A DNA stretch of 64,000 nucleotides, taken from assembly GCF_026262505.1 (NCBI RefSeq), contig NC_067204.1, forward strand, positions 9,395,797 through 9,459,796, in the 5' to 3' direction. Position 1 is the stretch's first letter, and every line of letters begins with the position of its first letter. Shown here one piece after another: positions 59,105 through 64,000 of the stretch. The DNA is from Trichomonas vaginalis G3 (Eukaryota > Parabasalia > Trichomonadida > Trichomonadidae). The notes below the pieces were generated by a model that saw nothing but the letters and a program-made list of their open reading frames with translations, ran no database searches and had not been told where the DNA came from. The translations under genes were made by a program, and so were the position numbers.

Positions 59105-59395
59105 TTATTTGATTTTTTGAGTGAACTCACAATTCATTTGACTTTGAGGGTTATAGGCTGTTCCGTCTGCAGCTCCACCATAGCCTGCCATTTTCGCTAA
59201 AAGTGCCGCTCTTAAACCTCCACTCTGTGCACCAATAACTCGGTTTAAAAGCATAGGGTTGCTTGACATTTGTTGCAGCATAGTGGGGTCATTCATCATT
59301 TGTTGTTGCAACTGTTGTTGTGGTGTCAGTTTTACTATTGGATGTTTCAATGCTCCCTTCCTCTTACGTATATTCTTACGTAGCTTACGTGGCAT
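59105..59395 (-). CDS. P2 basic terminal protein, 96 aa
   Basis: Start ATG 59395: MPRKLRKNIRKRKGALKHPI, a strongly basic head like viral DNA-condensing core proteins, then Gln/Met-rich (QQQLQQQMMNDPTMLQQMSS) and a Gly/Ala end. Last gene before the right TIR. Core protein role inferred from composition. Confidence 0.45.
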   Translation of the reverse strand: MPRKLRKNIRKRKGALKHPIVKLTPQQQLQQQMMNDPTMLQQMSSNPMLLNRVIGAQSGGLRAALLAKMAGYGGAADGTAYNPQSQMNCEFTQKIK

Positions 59396-59607
59396 TTTAA
59401 GTGAAGTAAAAAACGGTTTTTGACAGATGTTTATATGACACTTTTTGTTCAGCACAAAAAACTACTCGGTCAACGTGTTGTCAGTTTTGTAAAATAACCG
59501 TCCTATCTCATTCTATAAGGGGGAAAGGCTTCTCAAAGTATACTTCCTTGGAACGCCCGTAACTTTTCCTGTAGCGACGATAGACCCTTACTTGTCCGGA
59601 CAAAGTT

Positions 59608-59661
59608 ATACTAAACATCTTCAGGGCTAGAGGGCACGAAGTGCCTGGAGGCCCCACTACT
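59608..59661. repeat. P2 right terminal inverted repeat
   Basis: Inverse of 34778-34832 with a few differences; followed by a T run to 59670. Confidence 0.85.
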
Positions 59662-59670
59662 TTTTTTTTT

Positions 59671-59676
59671 TTGATA
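59671..59676. repeat. Right target-site duplication of P2 (TTGATA)
   Basis: Matches 34751-34756. The adjoining T run makes the exact boundary uncertain by a few bases. Confidence 0.65.
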
Positions 59677-59779
59677 AATATTAATGTCATAATAATTGAG
59701 AGCATGTAGTAATGAAAAATTAATTGATAAATAATAATATTAAATAGGGTGATTGCATTGATCAATACATATATATGAA

Positions 59780-62720
59780 TGAATTTCGATGTCAAACCGT
59801 CAGTCATATTGTTAGTCAAAACGTCAGTTATATTCTCATTCATACACTCACTCAAACCGTCAGTCATATTGTCAGTCAAACTCTCAGTCATATTGTCACT
59901 CAAACTGTCAGCCAATTATCAGCTAAACTCTAAGTCATATTCTAACTAAAGCCGTCACTCATATTGTCAGTCAAAACGTCAGTCATGTTGTCACTCAAAC
60001 TATCAGTCTTATTCTCACTCAAACTGTCAGTCATACACTCTCTTAAACTATGAGTCATATTGTCACCCAAACTCTCAGTCATATTCTAAATAAAACCGTA
60101 AGTCATAGTGTGTGTCAAACTGTCAGTCATATTGTCACTCAAACCGTCAGTCTTATTCTAACTAAAAAGCTAATTCATAGTGTCTGTCAAACCGTCAGTC
60201 ATATTGTCAGTCAAACTATCAGTCTTATTCTCACTAAAACCATCAGTCATACACTCTCTTAAACTATGAGTCATATTGTCACCCAAACTCTCAATCATAC
60301 ACTCACTCAAATCAACAGTCATATTGTCACTCAAACTGTCAGTCTTATTCTAACTAAAAAGCTAATTCATAGTGTGTGTCAAACCGAAGTCATATTGTCA
60401 CTCAAATTGTCAGTCATACACTCACTCAAATCAACAGTCATATTGTCACCCAAACTCTCAGTTATATTCTAAATAAAACCGTAAGTCATAGTGTGTGTCA
60501 AACCGTCAGTCATATTCTAACTAAAAAGCTAATTCATAGTGTCTGTCAAACCGTCAGTCATATTGTCACTCAAATTGTCAGTCATACACTCACTCAAATC
60601 AACAGTCATATTGTCACCCACACTCTCAGTCATATTCTAAATAAAACCGTAAGTCATAGAGGCTGTCAAACCGTCAGTCATATTGTCGGTCAAACCGTCA
60701 GTCTTATTCTAACTAAAAAGCTAATTCATAGTGTCTGTCAAACCGTCAGTCATATTGTCAGTCAAACTTTCAGTCATACACTCACTCAAATCAACAGTCA
60801 TATTGTCATCCAAACTATCAGTCTTATTCTCACTAAAACCGTAATTCATATTGTCACTCAAACCGTCAGTCATATTGTCATTAAAACAGTCAGTCATACA
60901 CTCACTCAAATCAACAGTCATATTGTCAGTCAAACTATCAGTCTTATCCTAACTAAAAAGCTAATTCATAGTGTCTGTCAAACCGAAGTCATATTGTCAC
61001 TCAAATTGTCAGTCATACACTCACTCAAATCAACAGTCATATTGTCGCTCACACTCTCAGTCATATTGTCAGTCAAACCGTCAGTCATATAGTAAGTCAA
61101 ACCGTCAGTCTTATTGTCAGTCAAACTATCAGTCTTATTCTCACTAAAATCATCAGTCATACACTCTCTTAAACTATGAGTCATATTGTCACCCAAACTC
61201 TCAATCATACACTCACTCAAATCAACAGTCATATTGTCAGTCAAACCGTCAGTTATATTGTCACTCAAACTGTTAGTCATACACTCTCTTAAACTATGAG
61301 TCATATTGTCACCCAAACTCTCAGTCATATTCTAAATAAAACCGTAAGTCATAGTGTGTGTCAAACTGTCAGTCATATTGTCACTCAAACTGTCAGTCTT
61401 ATTCTAACTAAAAAGCTAATTCATAGTGTCTGTCAAACCGAAGTCATATTGTCACTCAAATTGTCAGTCATACACTCACTCAAATCAACAGTCATATTGT
61501 CACCCAAACTGTCAGTCTTATTCTCACTAAAACCATCAGTCATACACTCTCTTAAACTATGAGTCATATTGTCACCCAAACTCTCAATCATACACTCACT
61601 CAAATCAACAGTCATATTGTCAGTCAAACCGTCAGTTATATTGTCACTCAAACTGTTAGTCATACACTCTCTTAAACTATGAGTCATATTGTCACCCAAA
61701 CTCTCAGTCATATTCTAAATAAAACCGTAAGTCATAGTGTGTGTCAAACTGTCAGTCATATTGTCACTCAAACTGTCAGTCTTATTCTAACTAAAAAGCT
61801 AATTCATAGTGTCTGTCAAACCGAAGTCATATTGTCACTCAAATTGTCAGTCATACACTCACTCAAATCAACAGTCATATTGTCACCCAAACTGTCAGTC
61901 TTATTCTCACTAAAACCATCAGTCATACACTCTCTTAAACTATGAGTCATATTGTCACCCAAACTCTCAATCATACACTCACTCAAATCAACAGTCATAT
62001 TGTCAGTCAAACCGTCAGTTATATTGTCACTCAAACTGTTAGTCATACACTCTCTTAAACTATGAGTCATATTGTCACCCAAACTCTCAGTCATATTCTA
62101 AATAAAACCGTAAGTCATAGTGTGTGTCAAACTGTCAGTCATATTGTCACTCAAACTGTCAGTCTTATTCTAACTAAAAAGCTAATTCATAGTGTCTGTC
62201 AAACCGAAGTCATATTGTCACTCAAATTGTCAGTCATACACTCACTCAAATCAACAGTCATATTGTCACCCAAACTGTCAGTCTTATTCTCACTAAAACC
62301 ATCAGTCATACACTCTCTTAAACTATGAGTCATATTGTCACCCAAACTCTCAATCATACACTCACTCAAATCAACAGTCATATTGTCAGTCAAACCGTCA
62401 GTTATATTGTCACTCAAACTGTCAGTCTTATTCTAACTAAAACCGTAAGTCAAAGTGTCTGTCAAACCGTCAGTCATATTCTCAGTCATACTGTAGTTCA
62501 TACTATCACCCAAACTGTTGTTCATACTGTCACTCAAACTCTAAGTCATATTGTCAGTCAAACTGTGAGTCATATTCTCTCTCAAACCTTGAGTTATACT
62601 GACAACCAAACCCTCATTCAAAATGTCACTCAAACTGTCAGTTATATTCCTAGACACATTCAAACTTTCAGGCATATTGTCAGCCAGATACTCAGTTATA
62701 GAGTCACTTTTTTGTCATTA
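59780..62720. repeat. 24-bp satellite with 383-bp higher-order repeat
   Basis: Over 120 degenerate units of GTCAGTCATATTGTCACTCAAA type. From about 61180 to 62430 a 383-bp block (16 units, one shortened) is repeated three times almost exactly (offsets 61296, 61679, 62062). Octamer-repeat frames (SHIVTQTV, MTDGLSDN) on both strands are artefacts. Confidence 0.93.
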
Positions 62721-63829
62721 ATGAATTCAGTTATAGATTCAAACATACATTCGGTCCAATATTGGATCATGCAGTTAATTCTACATTTTTTAACTTGTAA
62801 GTCATTATTTATGAAAATATTTAAAATAGTGTAATTGCACAATGATGTGCAGTATTATCTTTAATATTAATATTGTAATATGATATTAGATTTTATCATA
62901 TGAGATATTAATATTGATTTATGGATCACTGCACAATGATGTGCAGTATTATCTTTAATATTAATACTGTAATATGCAATGTTATATTCTAATTTGAATG
63001 TTCCTTTTTAACCTCATGATTTCTTCTCACTGATCTGCCTTTTTATGCAGCATTTTGTATTTAATCTCTCTTATCCTTTAGATTCTCTATACTTTCCATC
63101 TTTCTAAACCAGATTCCATTGTTAATTCTTAAATTAACACAAATCTTAAATTTCATATTAGTCATTGATCTGAAGTTATTGAAACATCTGACGTCTTTAG
63201 ATTATCTTATCTAATATTAAAATGATTGATCTATTTACATTTTTAAAATAGTCCTAAAAAGTCTCAATATTTATAAAAGCATAATAAAATTAAATTGTTT
63301 TAATATCATTTTGTAAATTATTCGTTTACTTTATGGCTAGGGATGCGTTAAACACGCCATTTGACCGGGCGTACATTTTTTTGTTCGCCCAAAAATTTCG
63401 CCATTTGAGAAATTCAAAAATTAAAAATAAAATTTTAATCTTGATTTTTTTATTTTCGTGATTTTTTTGAAACTTACATAAGCGATGAAATACTTTTTTT
63501 AAGTAATCGTTTATTATATATAAATATATCTTAATAAATTTAATTCCTTAAGGTAGAGCGTGTTCAAATTTAAAATCTCATACAATATTTTCTTAATGGC
63601 GTATTTTTCTGAGGTCGCCCAAATAAAGGCGAATTCAAAATTGAGAACTCCAAGGCATATGGCGAGTATTCAAAATGTACGCCACTTACAAAATATTGAA
63701 TGTGGATTATCAATTTTTTGGCGTGTTCAATTTCAAATTTTGATATTTATGTTTATTTTATTCAGTATAATGCTAAGAATTAAAATATAAAATTCATAGA
63801 ATTTTTTCTTTGAAAATATTTTACATTTT
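62721..63829. other. Gene-free stretch
   Basis: Holds a direct repeat of about 48 bp starting TGCACAATGATGTGCAGTAT at 62837 and 62930. A segment with GCGTACATTTTTTTGTTCGC near 63368-63390 and CAAAATGTACGCCAC near 63670-63690 hints at a short inverted repeat. No gene supported. Confidence 0.5.
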
Positions 63830-64000
63830 TATTAGACCACTCCTAGACTAGTCATCAGGTTATCCTCAGATCATCCTCAGACTACTCCTTATCAGATTAC
63901 TCATCATCCTCAGACTACTCCTTAGACCCCTCCTCATCAGACTACTCCTCAGATCTTCCTCCTGAGACTACTCTTCAGACTACTCCTTAGAGTCCTCCTC
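63830..64000. repeat. CT-rich minisatellite continuing past the window
   Basis: Irregular repeats of CAGACTACTCCTTAGA and CATCCT type of about 12-18 bp. Confidence 0.75.

Larger units (their letters stand above)
34757..59670. mobile_element. P2: large Polinton-like element, 24.9 kb, with SF3 helicase
   Basis: The termini are an A/T tract followed by inverted ~55-bp repeats containing GTAGTGGGGC and the palindrome GGCACTTCGTGCC (left 34778-34832, right 59608-59661). The 6-bp duplication is TTGATA. It carries capsid, packaging ATPase, minor-capsid candidate, fibre and rve integrase genes, plus an SF3 helicase, adenine methyltransferase and two KilA-N proteins; no polymerase B seen. It looks older than P1 (TIRs differ at a few sites) and is broken: about eight or more breaks, plus a mariner inserted in the fibre gene. 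Confidence 0.85.

Noticed and set aside
34757-59670. P2 as two adjacent elements
   Set aside because: Only one pair of matching ends and one 6-bp duplication are visible, and single-copy core genes (capsid, ATPase, integrase, helicase) are split across the whole length.
60050-62834. Many open frames of SHIVTQTV or MTDGLSDN repeats
   Set aside because: They are by-products of a 24-bp tandem repeat and open on both strands; no gene-like composition.
63560-63790. 76-codon frame near the right edge
   Set aside because: No initiator, no recognisable domain, AT-rich repeat-like surroundings.

Overview
The window is AT-rich eukaryotic DNA with intron-less, closely spaced genes and very short 5' leaders. 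Several host genes begin just downstream of a TCAYTWYT-type initiator (TCACTTTTT at 987-995, 24154-24163 and 26723-26732; a TCA...TCATTA form at 2988-3002), the core promoter of trichomonads. Two Polinton-type elements, mariner copies and a MULE-type transposase gene in one window fit the same group. The best guess is Trichomonas vaginalis or a close parabasalid relative; the species cannot be settled from the sequence alone.

Host single-copy genes occupy 1-3163, 20178-27506 and possibly the MULE-type gene at 29456-32631: a partial GT61-like glycosyltransferase, a Ser/Lys-rich protein, a Rac/Rho GTPase, an RNase PH-fold exosome subunit (Rrp43-like), a secreted type I membrane protein, an SLC35F6-like transporter and a PAP2 lipid phosphatase. 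A TTAA-bounded ~1-kb nonautonomous element sits 3 bases before the transporter start codon. The gene-poor stretches 28.9-29.4 kb, 34.1-34.6 kb, 59.8-62.7 kb and the right edge are minisatellites with 52-, 21-, 24- and about 12-base units.

Element P1 (3170-20171, 17.0 kb) is a classical Polinton/Maverick with perfect 6-bp target duplications (ATTCGT). It carries a double-jelly-roll capsid gene, packaging ATPase, a minor-capsid candidate, a phage-collar-like fibre, an rve integrase and a protein-primed DNA polymerase B. Its TIRs are almost identical over about 245 bp, so it looks young, yet several genes are broken (about seven breaks in all).

Element P2 (34757-59670, 24.9 kb, target duplication TTGATA) is a different kind of Polinton-like element. 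It has related capsid, ATPase, integrase and fibre genes, but no polymerase B that I can recognise. Instead it has an SF3 (DUF5906/D5-type) helicase, an N6-adenine DNA methyltransferase and two KilA-N proteins. A mariner copy has inserted into its fibre gene. It is also broken (about eight or more breaks, plus the mariner).

The most unusual feature is shared by P1 and P2. Small gene cassettes (11268-12425, 45185-46326, 48819-49202) are bounded by inverted repeats of about 40-54 bp. The two arms of a cassette match each other while differing between cassettes. All hold the same DNA-binding-like gene family, intact, broken or truncated. Around them in P2 lie five 107-bp units, each with a 15-bp perfect hairpin inside a 21-22-codon micro-ORF, using the same leader as the KilA-N genes. 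This looks like an undescribed mobile-cassette system riding inside virus-like elements.
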